DNA of 64,000 bases from Vibrio crassostreae (lineage in GTDB: Bacteria > Pseudomonadota > Gammaproteobacteria > Enterobacterales > Vibrionaceae): assembly GCF_024347415.1 (NCBI RefSeq), contig NZ_AP025476.1, positions 992,001 through 1,056,000 on the forward strand, given 5' to 3'. Both the position numbers and the translations under genes were made by a program. Positions 19,615 to 28,461 of this stretch are shown piece by piece. The notes under the pieces were generated by a model. It saw only the letters and a program-made list of their open reading frames with translations, was not told where the DNA came from and did no database searches. Every line of letters starts with the position of its first letter. Position 1 is the first letter of the stretch.

Positions 19615-19667
19615 TATAGTAATATCTGACGTAGAAGGTTGACGTACGGTCAACAATTCTGCTAACA

Positions 19668-19705
19668 ATGGTCCGTATGATTTAATCATTCGGGCCATTT
19701 ATTTT
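19668..19705 (+). terminator. Terminator or attenuator between tig and clpP
   Basis: A hairpin with arms 19668-19681 and 19685-19698 (ATGGTCCGTATGAT with ATCATTCGGGCCAT, one wobble and one mismatch) is followed by TTATTTT. It ends 15 bp before the clpP start. Confidence 0.7.
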
Positions 19706-19719
19706 AGGGACATAAGAAT

Positions 19720-20346
19720 ATGAGCTACCAAGAAAAAAATACAATGCCATCGATTATGGACGCACTAGTTCCTATGGTGGTTGAACAGACTTCCCGTGGT
19801 GAACGTTCTTACGATATTTATTCTCGTCTATTAAAAGAACGTATCATTTTCTTAACAGGTCAAGTGGAAGACCACATGGCAAATCTTGTCGTGGCTCAAC
19901 TGCTTTTCTTGGAATCAGAAAACCCAGACAAAGATATCTATCTTTACATCAACTCACCTGGCGGTAGCGTAACAGCAGGCATGTCTATCTACGACACAAT
20001 GCAGTTCATCAAGCCAAACGTGAGCACAGTATGTATGGGTCAAGCTTGCTCTATGGGTGCATTCTTACTAGCGGGTGGTACTCCTGGTAAGCGTCACGTG
20101 CTTCCAAACTCACGTGTAATGATTCACCAGCCACTTGGCGGCTTCCAAGGCCAAGCGTCTGATATTCAAATTCACGCGCAAGAGATCCTAACGATCAAAC
20201 AAAAGCTAAACAAACTATTGGCAGAGCACACGGGGCAGCCTCTAGAAGTTGTTGAGCGCGATACAGATCGTGATAACTTCATGTCTGCTGATCAAGCAGT
20301 AGAATACGGCTTAGTGGATTCAGTTCTTAATCACCGCGGTCAATAA
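19720..20346 (+). CDS. clpP: ClpP, ATP-dependent protease proteolytic subunit
   Basis: A 208-residue serine peptidase that forms the tetradecameric chamber served by ClpX and ClpA. The catalytic Ser111 lies in GQACSMGA, His136 in MIHQP and Asp185 in RDTDRDN, matching E. coli precursor numbering. The first dozen residues are the usual propeptide region. It lies between tig and clpX, 81 bp before clpX. Length and all active residues are normal. Confidence 0.98.
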
Positions 20347-20427
20347 TTGCAGGGCAATTGTTTAACGCAAAGTGATTCAAATTGATATACACTCAAGCAT
20401 AGAGAGTTAAGGCTAAGAGGTTAGCGA

Positions 20428-21708
20428 ATGACAGATAAAAGCAAAGAGGGTGGTAGCGGTAAACTGCTTTACTGCTCTTTCTGTGGCAAAAGCCAACACG
20501 AAGTTCGCAAGTTAATCGCAGGTCCTTCTGTTTACATTTGTGATGAATGTGTCGATCTTTGTAACGACATTATTCGTGAAGAAATTAAAGATGTTCTTCC
20601 TAAAAAAGAATCGGAATCGCTGCCAACGCCGCGTGAGATTCGTGAGCATCTTGACGACTATGTAATCGGTCAAGAATACGCGAAGAAAGTGCTAGCAGTT
20701 GCAGTTTATAACCACTACAAGCGTTTACGTAATGGTGACACGACAGCTGAAGGCGTAGAGCTAGGTAAGAGTAACATTCTTCTTATCGGTCCTACTGGTA
20801 GTGGTAAAACACTACTTGCTGAAACATTGGCTCGTTTCCTAGACGTTCCTTTCACTATGGCTGATGCAACAACACTAACCGAAGCGGGTTACGTGGGCGA
20901 AGATGTTGAAAACATCATCCAGAAGTTGCTTCAGAAATGTGATTACGACGTAGCCAAAGCGGAACGCGGCATTGTTTACATCGATGAAATCGACAAGATT
21001 TCTCGTAAAGCTGAAAACCCATCAATCACGCGTGACGTGTCTGGTGAAGGTGTACAGCAAGCTCTACTAAAACTTGTTGAAGGTACAGTTGCTTCAGTTC
21101 CACCTCAAGGTGGTCGTAAGCATCCACAGCAAGAGTTCTTGCAAGTGGACACGTCTAAGATCCTATTTATCTGTGGTGGTGCGTTTGCAGGCCTAGATAA
21201 AGTGATTGAACAACGTGTAGAAACAGGTTCAGGTATCGGCTTTGGCGCAGAAGTGCGTTCAAAAGACGAAACCAAAACTATCGGTGAATTGTTCACTCAA
21301 GTAGAACCTGAAGATCTAGTGAAGTATGGTCTGATTCCAGAATTCATTGGTCGTCTACCTGTGACAACAACACTGACAGAGCTTGATGAAGAAGCGCTAA
21401 TCCAAATCCTATGTGAGCCAAAGAATGCACTGACAAAACAGTACGCAGCATTATTTGAGCTTGAGGATACAGAATTAGAATTCCGTGAAGACGCCCTACG
21501 TGCAATTGCTAAGAAAGCAATGAACCGTAAAACAGGCGCTCGTGGTCTACGTTCTATCTTGGAGGGTGTTCTACTAGAAACTATGTACGAACTGCCATCT
21601 TCAACTGATGTAAGCAAGGTTGTGATTGATGAGTCGGTAATTAATGGTGAGTCAGAACCACTATTGATTTACAGCAACTCAGATAACCAAGCAGCTGTTG
21701 CAGAGTAG
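20428..21708 (+). CDS. clpX: ClpX, AAA+ unfoldase of the ClpXP protease
   Basis: A 426-residue unfoldase that recognises tagged substrates and feeds them to ClpP. The N-terminal zinc-binding domain has CSFCGK and CDECVDLC. The AAA+ domain has Walker A GPTGSGKT (about 120-127), Walker [10 protein letters not shown] (about 180-190), the GYVGED pore loop and the IGF loop needed for ClpP docking (GSGIGFGAE). A perfect terminator follows at 21737. It may be co-transcribed with clpP or use its own promoter in the 81-bp gap. Confidence 0.98.
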   Translation: MTDKSKEGGSGKLLYCSFCGKSQHEVRKLIAGPSVYICDECVDLCNDIIREEIKDVLPKKESESLPTPREIREHLDDYVIGQEYAKKVLAVAVYNHYKRLRNGDTTAEGVELGKSNILLIGPTGSGKTLLAETLARFLDVPFTMADATTLTEAGYVGEDVENIIQKLLQKCDYDVAKAERGIVYIDEIDKISRKAENPSITRDVSGEGVQQALLKLVEGTVASVPPQGGRKHPQQEFLQVDTSKILFICGGAFAGLDKVIEQRVETGSGIGFGAEVRSKDETKTIGELFTQVEPEDLVKYGLIPEFIGRLPVTTTLTELDEEALIQILCEPKNALTKQYAALFELEDTELEFREDALRAIAKKAMNRKTGARGLRSILEGVLLETMYELPSSTDVSKVVIDESVINGESEPLLIYSNSDNQAAVAE

Positions 21709-21736
21709 GTCTTTTTTAGACAAGTCACTCAAATTG

Positions 21737-21769
21737 AAAAAGGAGGTAAGCAATTACCTCCTTTTTTTT
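21737..21769 (+). terminator. Rho-independent terminator after clpX
   Basis: A 13-bp perfect stem (21737-21749 with 21754-21766) closes a GCAA loop and runs into an eight-base T tract. Confidence 0.95.
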
Positions 21770-21778
21770 ATTCTTCCA

Positions 21779-21805
21779 TTGAATCCAGTCGTTTAAGCCC
21801 CATAT
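21779..21805 (+). promoter_or_regulatory. Sigma-32 heat-shock promoter of lon
   Basis: TTGAAT (21779-21784), a 13-bp spacer and CCCCATAT (21798-21805) fit the RpoH consensus. It lies 35 bp upstream of the lon ATG. lon is a classical heat-shock gene. Confidence 0.85.
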
Positions 21806-21840
21806 ACTGCTTTATAAGTTAAAGCGGAAGAGAGAAATAT

Positions 21841-24192
21841 ATGAACTTGGAACGTTCCGAGCGTATCGAAATCCCCGTGCTACCTCTACGTGATGTAGTG
21901 GTTTACCCACACATGGTTATTCCATTGTTTGTTGGTCGTGAAAAATCGATTACATGCCTTGAATCGGCAATGGAAGCTAACAAACAAGTACTACTTGTAG
22001 CGCAGAAAGAAGCGGACACTGATGAGCCTTCAATCGACGACCTATTTAACGTAGGTACAGTCGCTACTATTCTTCAGTTACTCAAGCTCCCTGATGGTAC
22101 GGTTAAAGTACTTGTTGAAGGTCAGCAGCGTGCAAAGATTCACCAATTCAAAGAAAGTGAATTCTTCTTAGCGGACGCCGAATACGTTGTTACCTCAGAA
22201 CTTGACGAAAAAGAACAAGAAGTGGTTGTTCGTAGTGCGATCAACCAATTCGAAGGCTTTATTAAGCTAAACAAAAAGATTCCACCAGAGGTTCTGACCT
22301 CTCTGAACGGTATTGATGAGGCAGCTCGCCTTGCTGATACGATTGCTGCGCACATGCCACTTAAGTTGGTAGACAAGCAGCACGTTCTAGAAATCTTAGA
22401 TGTGACAGAACGTCTGGAATTCTTGATGGGCCAAATGGAGTCAGAAATTGACATCCTGCAAGTTGAAAAACGCATCCGTGGCCGCGTTAAGAAGCAGATG
22501 GAAAAATCTCAGCGTGAGTACTACCTGAATGAGCAAATGAAAGCGATTCAGAAAGAACTTGGCGAGATGGACGACGCACCTGATGAATTCGAGACTCTGA
22601 AGAAGAAGATCGAAGATTCTAAGATGCCTCAAGAAGCTCGTGAAAAAACTGAGCAAGAACTTCAAAAACTGAAAATGATGTCGCCAATGTCTGCTGAAGC
22701 AACAGTAGTACGTAGCTACATTGATTGGATGGTTGGTGTTCCTTGGGCTAAGCGTTCAAAAGTTAAAAAGAATTTAGCTAAAGCGGAAGAGATCTTAAAC
22801 GAAGATCACTACGGCTTAGAGCGTGTTAAAGAACGTATTCTTGAGTACTTGGCAGTACAAAATCGTATCAACAAGCTAAAAGGTCCAATCCTTTGTCTTG
22901 TAGGTCCTCCTGGTGTTGGTAAAACCTCACTAGGTCGTTCGATTGCTGCGGCAACGGGTCGTAAGTACACACGTATGGCACTAGGTGGCGTTCGTGATGA
23001 AGCTGAGATTCGTGGTCACCGTCGTACGTACATCGGTTCACTTCCGGGTAAATTAATCCAGAAGATGTCTAAAGTTGGCGTTAAGAACCCACTGTTCCTA
23101 TTAGATGAAATCGATAAGATGTCTTCTGATATGCGTGGCGACCCATCTTCAGCGCTTCTAGAAGTACTAGATCCAGAACAAAACAACGCATTTAACGATC
23201 ACTACCTAGAAGTCGATTACGATCTATCTGATGTGATGTTCGTTGCAACGTCTAACTCGATGGACATCCCAGGCCCACTATTGGACCGTATGGAAGTGAT
23301 TCGCCTGTCTGGTTACACAGAAGATGAAAAGCTGAACATCGCTAAGAGCCACCTATTGGACAAGCAAGTTCAACGCAACGGTCTTAAGCCTCATGAAATT
23401 GAGATTGAAGACTCTGCAATCATCGGCATTATCCGTTACTACACGCGTGAAGCGGGTGTACGTAGCCTAGAGCGTGAAATCTCTAAGATCTGTCGTAAAG
23501 CAGTGAAGAACATCTTGCTAGACAGCGACCTTAAGTCTGTAACGGTTAATATTGATAACCTGAAAGAGTACTTAGGCGTTCAACGTCATGACTTCGGTAA
23601 AGCGGATGAAAGTAACCGTATTGGTCAAGTGACTGGTTTAGCTTGGACTCAAGTTGGTGGTGATCTACTGACTATCGAAACTGAAGCAATGCCGGGTAAA
23701 GGTAAGCTAACGCAAACCGGTTCACTTGGTGATGTGATGAAAGAATCGATTCAAGCGGCAATGACCGTGGTTCGTTCTCGTGCAGAAAAACTGGGTATTA
23801 ACTCAGATTTCTATGAGAAACGCGATATTCACGTTCACGTACCAGAAGGTGCTACACCGAAAGATGGCCCGAGTGCGGGTATCGCAATGTGTACTGCATT
23901 AGTGTCTAGCTTGACGGGTAACCCTGTTAAAGCTGAGGTCGGTATGACAGGTGAAATTACCCTTCGTGGTGAAGTTTTACCTATCGGTGGCTTGAAAGAA
24001 AAACTGCTTGCAGCACACCGTGGTGGCATCAAAACTGTACTGATTCCTAAAGACAACGAGCGTGATTTGGAAGAGATTCCAGACAACGTAATCGCTGACT
24101 TGAAGGTGATCCCGGTTCAGTGGATTGATGAAGTACTCAAAGTAGCGCTAGAACGAGATCCGTCAGGGGTCGAGTTTGACGTGAAAAAATAG
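21841..24192 (+). CDS. lon: Lon, ATP-dependent serine protease
   Basis: A 783-residue AAA+ protease that degrades misfolded and regulatory proteins as a hexamer. Order: N-terminal substrate-binding LON domain (about 10-200), coiled-coil region, AAA+ domain (Walker A GPPGVGKT near 355; Walker B PLFLLDEIDK near 420) and the protease domain with catalytic Ser678 in KDGPSAG and Lys721 in GGLKEK. Length is one residue less than E. coli Lon. It has its own sigma-32 promoter and a terminator at 24222. The downstream neighbour is hupB, as in most gamma-proteobacteria. Confidence 0.98.
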   Translation: MNLERSERIEIPVLPLRDVVVYPHMVIPLFVGREKSITCLESAMEANKQVLLVAQKEADTDEPSIDDLFNVGTVATILQLLKLPDGTVKVLVEGQQRAKIHQFKESEFFLADAEYVVTSELDEKEQEVVVRSAINQFEGFIKLNKKIPPEVLTSLNGIDEAARLADTIAAHMPLKLVDKQHVLEILDVTERLEFLMGQMESEIDILQVEKRIRGRVKKQMEKSQREYYLNEQMKAIQKELGEMDDAPDEFETLKKKIEDSKMPQEAREKTEQELQKLKMMSPMSAEATVVRSYIDWMVGVPWAKRSKVKKNLAKAEEILNEDHYGLERVKERILEYLAVQNRINKLKGPILCLVGPPGVGKTSLGRSIAAATGRKYTRMALGGVRDEAEIRGHRRTYIGSLPGKLIQKMSKVGVKNPLFLLDEIDKMSSDMRGDPSSALLEVLDPEQNNAFNDHYLEVDYDLSDVMFVATSNSMDIPGPLLDRMEVIRLSGYTEDEKLNIAKSHLLDKQVQRNGLKPHEIEIEDSAIIGIIRYYTREAGVRSLEREISKICRKAVKNILLDSDLKSVTVNIDNLKEYLGVQRHDFGKADESNRIGQVTGLAWTQVGGDLLTIETEAMPGKGKLTQTGSLGDVMKESIQAAMTVVRSRAEKLGINSDFYEKRDIHVHVPEGATPKDGPSAGIAMCTALVSSLTGNPVKAEVGMTGEITLRGEVLPIGGLKEKLLAAHRGGIKTVLIPKDNERDLEEIPDNVIADLKVIPVQWIDEVLKVALERDPSGVEFDVKK

Positions 24193-24221
24193 TGATGCAT
24201 AGCAAAAATAAGTAAAGAATT

Positions 24222-24260
24222 ACGCTGATAGGCCCGAAAAGGCTTGTCAGCGTTTTTTTT
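24222..24260 (+). terminator. Rho-independent terminator after lon
   Basis: ACGCTGA (24222-24228) pairs with TCAGCGT (24247-24253), with an inner GCC/GGC pairing, and is followed by a run of T. Confidence 0.9.
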
Positions 24261-24382
24261 GGACGCTAAGTTATTGATCAAAGCGGCAGCCCTTTTGCAA
24301 TAAGGCTTGCGGCTAAATTAAAACCAAAATGGAACGTACAGTCATCAAGAAGTAGTCACAGATGACACATAGGGGAAAAACA

Positions 24383-24655
24383 GTGAATAAAACACAACTA
24401 GTAGAATCAATCGCAGAAAACGCAGACATCTCTAAAGCTTCAGCTGGCCGCGCTCTAGACGCATTCATCGAAGCAGTTGGCACAACGCTACAATCAGGCG
24501 ACCAAGTTGCACTTGTTGGCTTTGGTACTTTCAGTGTTCGTACTCGTGCTGCTCGTACAGGTCGTAACCCAAAAACTGGTGAAGAGATCCAAATCGCAGA
24601 AGCTAAAGTACCTGGCTTCAAAGCGGGTAAAGCACTTAAAGACGCATGTAACTAA
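24383..24655 (+). CDS. hupB: HU-beta, nucleoid-associated DNA-binding protein
   Basis: A 90-residue histone-like protein that bends DNA as a dimer. The family signature [22 protein letters not shown] is near residues 46-67, with the conserved RNPKTG at the tip of the DNA-binding arm. I chose the GTG at 24383 because an AGGGG ribosome site lies seven bases upstream and the protein then starts at the usual place ([12 protein letters not shown]); an upstream ATG at 24362 would add seven atypical residues. It lies between lon and ppiD as in E. coli. Confidence 0.97.
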   Translation: MNKTQLVESIAENADISKASAGRALDAFIEAVGTTLQSGDQVALVGFGTFSVRTRAARTGRNPKTGEEIQIAEAKVPGFKAGKALKDACN

Positions 24656-24775
24656 TTTCTACGGCTGAAACCTCGGTTTTGCGAGGGGAAGGCTGTAAAA
24701 TGCGTTTACTGTTTGAAAAATGATGTTTCATTCTTAAACAGTATGTGTACAAAGCACATTGAACTTATTTAAATT

Positions 24776-24808
24776 ATGCGCATCCTACTGATGCGCATTT
24801 CTTTTTCT
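24776..24808 (+). terminator. Terminator after hupB
   Basis: ATGCGCAT at 24776-24783 pairs with ATGCGCAT at 24791-24798, followed by TTCTTTTTCT. Confidence 0.75.
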
Positions 24809-24874
24809 GATAATATCGCGTGAATAGATTTTTATTTTGAAGCCAATGCTTCATATCCGGAGAGCACTTAAATT

Positions 24875-26740
24875 ATGATGGATCGATTACGCGAAGGCGT
24901 GAATAGCATCGCGGTAAAAATTATCCTTGGGTTGATTATCCTGTCATTCGTATTCGCAGGTGTAGGCAGCTACATCACCGGTGGCGGTAACAACGCAGCA
25001 GCTAAAGTTGGCAACACAGAAATTGCTCGTGGTGAGTTCGAACAGGCTTACCAAAACGAACGTAATCGCATGCAGTCTCAACTTGGCGATTACTTCGCTC
25101 AAATGCTTGCAGACCCTGCATACGTAGAGTCTTTCCGTAAATCAGTACTTGATCGCATGATCAACGATGTACTGCTTGAGCAGCAAGCTGAGTCTTTAGG
25201 CCTACGAATCAGTGATTCTCAAATCCGTACCATGATTCTAGAAATGCCTCAGTTCCAAACAGCTGGTCAATTCGACCAAGAAGTTTACCAATCGGCACTA
25301 CGTCGTGCAGGTTTCAGCGCAGAGAGCTTCGCTGAATACATGCGTCGTGACCTAATGCGCAACCAGCTTGTGACTGCACTTCAAGGTAGTGAATTCGTTC
25401 TTCAAGGTGAAATCGATACTCAGAGCAAGCTTATCGCACAAACTCGTGACATTCGCACAGTGACACTGTCTGTTGCTGACCTTGCGAAAGGCATCGAGCT
25501 AACTGACGAACAGATCGAACAGTACTACCAAGAGAACCCTGCAGCTTACACTCGTCCAGAGCAAGCGAAGGTATCTTACATTGAGCTTTCTGCTGAAGCA
25601 CTTAAGTCTCAGCTTGAAGTAAGCGATGAAGAAGCGCAGAAGTACTACCAAGAGCACCTAGACAAGTACTCAACTGAAGAGCAACGTAAAGTTAGCCACA
25701 TCTTAGTTCAAGGCGATGACGAAGCGAAAGCTCAGTCTATCCTAGACGAACTAAATGCAGGCGCTGATTTTGCTACGCTAGCGGAAGAGAAATCTGACGA
25801 CTTCGGCAGTGCTGACGTTGGCGGTGACCTAGGTTGGATCGAACGTGATGTGATGGACCCAGCATTCGAAGACGCGGCTTTCGCTCTTGAGAATATTGGT
25901 GACACGACTGGTCTAGTTAAATCTGATTTCGGCTACCACATCATCAAGCTCGACGAACTAAAAGCGTCTCAAGCTCAGCCTTACACTGAAGTAGCGGCAG
26001 AGATTAAGCAAGAGCTTCTAGACCAGCACGCTGTAGACCAGTTCTACGAGCAACAAACTGAGCTCGAAAAAGTAGCGTTTGAATTCCCAGATTCTCTTGA
26101 TGATTCTGCAGAAGCTATCAATGCGAAGATCACAACAACAGATTTCATCTCTCAAATTGACGCTCCAGAAGTTCTGATGACGCCTGCAGTTATGCAAGCT
26201 ATCTTGAGCCCTGAAGTGAAAGAAGACGGTCTAAACTCTGAAGTTATCGAAGTGGCTCCTGAACACGTGATCGTTGTTCGTGTAGAAGAGACTCGCGACG
26301 AGACAGTTCTTCCTCTAGCTGAAGTGAAAGATCAAGTTGTCGCTGCATTGTCTGCTGTACAAGCTGAGCAACAAGCGGTTGAACTAGGTGTTTCTCTAGT
26401 GAACGAACTAAAGCAAGGCAATGAAGCAGTGCTAGCGGACAACAATCTTGAGTTCACTGAACTTGAAACGATTGACCGCAACTCTCCGTTAGCAGCATCT
26501 GTATTCGCTCTAGCGAAACCAGAAGCAGGCCAAGCTGTGTTCGGTCAATCTAAAGACCAAGACGGTAACATCGTTGTTGTTGAGCTTTCTAAGGTAACGG
26601 CTGAAATCAACCCAGCTTACAGCACTCAAATTGGTGCACAGTTGGAACGAGTTGGTAACCAACAAGATCTGACTAACGTACTAAACGTACTTCGTAAAAA
26701 CGCAGACGTTGAATACTACGTAGTAGGCCAAGGTCAGTAA
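24875..26740 (+). CDS. ppiD: PpiD, periplasmic chaperone anchored in the inner membrane
   Basis: A 621-residue, SurA-related folding factor at the SecYEG exit. A single membrane anchor (about residues 16-37) is followed by a long periplasmic part: SurA-like N-terminal chaperone region, a parvulin-type domain (about 265-360; KVSHILVQ, then GADFATLAEEKSDD and GDLGWIER) and a C-terminal chaperone lobe. The PPIase domain in this family is often inactive. Length matches the E. coli protein. Two hairpins follow, the second being a strong terminator. Confidence 0.95.
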   Translation: MMDRLREGVNSIAVKIILGLIILSFVFAGVGSYITGGGNNAAAKVGNTEIARGEFEQAYQNERNRMQSQLGDYFAQMLADPAYVESFRKSVLDRMINDVLLEQQAESLGLRISDSQIRTMILEMPQFQTAGQFDQEVYQSALRRAGFSAESFAEYMRRDLMRNQLVTALQGSEFVLQGEIDTQSKLIAQTRDIRTVTLSVADLAKGIELTDEQIEQYYQENPAAYTRPEQAKVSYIELSAEALKSQLEVSDEEAQKYYQEHLDKYSTEEQRKVSHILVQGDDEAKAQSILDELNAGADFATLAEEKSDDFGSADVGGDLGWIERDVMDPAFEDAAFALENIGDTTGLVKSDFGYHIIKLDELKASQAQPYTEVAAEIKQELLDQHAVDQFYEQQTELEKVAFEFPDSLDDSAEAINAKITTTDFISQIDAPEVLMTPAVMQAILSPEVKEDGLNSEVIEVAPEHVIVVRVEETRDETVLPLAEVKDQVVAALSAVQAEQQAVELGVSLVNELKQGNEAVLADNNLEFTELETIDRNSPLAASVFALAKPEAGQAVFGQSKDQDGNIVVVELSKVTAEINPAYSTQIGAQLERVGNQQDLTNVLNVLRKNADVEYYVVGQGQ

Positions 26741-26885
26741 GCATCGATTAGCCCGGTAGTTAAGCCTGTTTGGTTACTGACTACCGAGAGTCACATGCGA
26801 TGGTTGTTGTTTTTCAAATTAGGTTTATTCGATAAATCAGATTTGTGAGCCAACAAACACACTGATGAAAACAAGATGTATAACG

Positions 26886-26918
26886 AAGCGGGTCACTTAG
26901 GTGACCCGCTTTATTTTT
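26886..26918 (+). terminator. Rho-independent terminator after ppiD
   Basis: AAGCGGGTCAC (26886-26896) pairs perfectly with GTGACCCGCTT (26901-26911) around TTAG, followed by TATTTTT. Confidence 0.95.
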
Positions 26919-26987
26919 GTCTGGTGATTGTGTTATCTAGTGCGGCAAATGCATAAGTTACCTTTTTTTTGTACAAAGGAACGATTT

Positions 26988-27287
26988 ATGCGCACGATAT
27001 ATTCAACACTACTTCTTTCATTTCTGATGCTCTTAAGCCCTGCAGTGTTTGCAGACAGCCCAACTAAAGCTGAGCTTTACGATGGCATTGAGATTACGGT
27101 TAACATCAATACCGCGACAGCAGAAGAGCTATCAGCACTACTGGTTGGTGTTGGTGACAAAAAAGCCCAAGAGATTGTCGACTACAGAGAGCAGAACGGG
27201 GCGTTTACAACTGCTGATGGCTTGGCGAGTGTCAAAGGGATAGGTGAAGCGACAGTTAAAAAGAACCGCGAAAGAATTCAGCTTTGA
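26988..27287 (+). CDS. ComEA-like secreted helix-hairpin-helix protein
   Basis: A 99-residue protein with a Sec signal peptide (MRTIYSTLLLSFLMLLSPAV, cleaved after FADS or nearby) and a C-terminal ComEA-type double helix-hairpin-helix: INTATAEELSALLVGVGDKKAQEIV and LASVKGIGEATVKKN. ComEA proteins bind DNA in the periplasm during natural transformation uptake in Vibrio. Start: ATG 26988 with AAAGGA upstream; an in-frame ATG at 26928 would spoil the signal peptide. In V. cholerae the homologue also lies just after ppiD. Whether this copy is the competence ComEA or a paralogue cannot be settled here. Confidence 0.88.
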   Translation: MRTIYSTLLLSFLMLLSPAVFADSPTKAELYDGIEITVNINTATAEELSALLVGVGDKKAQEIVDYREQNGAFTTADGLASVKGIGEATVKKNRERIQL

Positions 27288-27826
27288 TCCGTTTCTTTAT
27301 TGGTTAGGTATAGAACGATAGCTATGAAGCCCCCGACCAGAGCACCTGCTAGGTGGGCTTCAATTGCGACACGAGCGTTAATCAGTTCGCCAGTCGTGCT
27401 AGAGGGGCCAACAAGCTGCTCCCAAGCGATTTTAGCTACTAACCCCAACACTAATAGCCAACTAGATTTCCTGCCGTTTAAAGCCTCTCTGAGCGCGAAT
27501 AAGCCAAACAACCCATGCAAAGTGCCAGATAGGCCAACATAGATCTGAATACTCGAAAACAACAGAGCGATCCCAGTCACTAGACTAATCACAAGCAGAG
27601 CAAGAACAAGCTGTTTTTTACTCGGTTGAAACAGATAGCTGATGATCCATAAGCCTGCTAGATTCATCAGAAGGTGCGAGTAGTTGGTATGTGAAAAGTT
27701 TCCTGTTAGGATCCGCCACCATTGCCCCTCGGCAATCGCATTGCTATCCCATACGACCCAAGCTTGTATTGGCTCAAATTGGAATAAGACGCATAAAAGT
27801 GAAGTGAAAATTAAAACAGGGTACAC
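27278..27826 (-). CDS. rrtA: Rhombosortase, rhomboid-family membrane protease
   Basis: A rhomboid-fold intramembrane protease. The nucleophile motif GLSGTLHG and the catalytic histidine in EAHLAGALVGG lie in separate hydrophobic segments, and the HTNYSHLLMNL segment matches the rhomboid N-box. Its short length and the GLSGxLHG form point to rhombosortase, which processes GlyGly-CTERM proteins in Vibrio and Shewanella. The start is uncertain: GTG 27826 gives 182 residues and avoids overlap, while an upstream start at 27937 would overlap the divergent DTW gene by about 100 bp. Its 3' end overlaps the comEA-like gene by 10 bp. Confidence 0.85.
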   Translation of the reverse strand: MYPVLIFTSLLCVLFQFEPIQAWVVWDSNAIAEGQWWRILTGNFSHTNYSHLLMNLAGLWIISYLFQPSKKQLVLALLVISLVTGIALLFSSIQIYVGLSGTLHGLFGLFALREALNGRKSSWLLVLGLVAKIAWEQLVGPSSTTGELINARVAIEAHLAGALVGGFIAIVLYLTNKETDQS

Positions 27827-27835
27827 ATTAAATCC

Positions 27836-28435
27836 ATGTCTCGTTATTGCCCCCAATGCAGCAAGGCTTTGAAAGCTTGTATTTGTCAGTGGGTTACACC
27901 ACTCGAATCGAATGTTGAGCTTATCATTCTTCAGCACCCATCAGAAGAGCACCGTCCGATGGGAACCGCGCGTATTCTCTCGTTATCTCTAAAAAACAGC
28001 GTGACGCTTGTTGGTGAAGACTTTTCAGACAACGAACAACTGAACGCATTGCTGGCCGATGAACAGTACCAACATGTGATTTTATACCCAAGTGAAAATT
28101 CTGTGCCTGTTGAGTCGGCAACATACCCAAGCAAGAAGCTACGTGTGATTTTATTGGATGGGACGTGGAAGAAAGCATTCAAGATGTGGCAAGTGTCGAA
28201 TAACTTGCATGCGTTGAACACGGTCCACTTACCCAAAGATCTCAAGGGTAATTACCGAATTCGCAAAGCACCCAGTGAAAACAGCCTTTCAACCGTTGAA
28301 GCTGGCTATCATTTGCTTAGCTTGTTAGAGAGTGATGGCGAATTTAGCCCTTTGCTAACGGCATTTGATCAAATGATTCAGTTTCAAATCAATCAAATGC
28401 CGCCGGGTGTGTTTGAGAAAAACTACTTAGATTAA
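27836..28435 (+). CDS. DTW-domain tRNA-uridine aminocarboxypropyltransferase (TapT-like)
   Basis: A 199-residue DTW-domain protein. The N-terminal Cys motif (CPQCSKALKACIC, residues 5-17) and the core LLDGTWKKAFKMW carry the family DxTW signature. E. coli TapT (YfiP) makes acp3U47 in tRNA using S-adenosylmethionine; this is probably the same reaction or a close paralogue. The start at 27836 keeps the Cys motif, but no clear ribosome site is visible. Its start is about 10 bp from the likely rhombosortase start. Confidence 0.82.
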   Translation: MSRYCPQCSKALKACICQWVTPLESNVELIILQHPSEEHRPMGTARILSLSLKNSVTLVGEDFSDNEQLNALLADEQYQHVILYPSENSVPVESATYPSKKLRVILLDGTWKKAFKMWQVSNNLHALNTVHLPKDLKGNYRIRKAPSENSLSTVEAGYHLLSLLESDGEFSPLLTAFDQMIQFQINQMPPGVFEKNYLD

Positions 28436-28461
28436 GCCGTTTCAGTAAAATGAGTCAGGAA

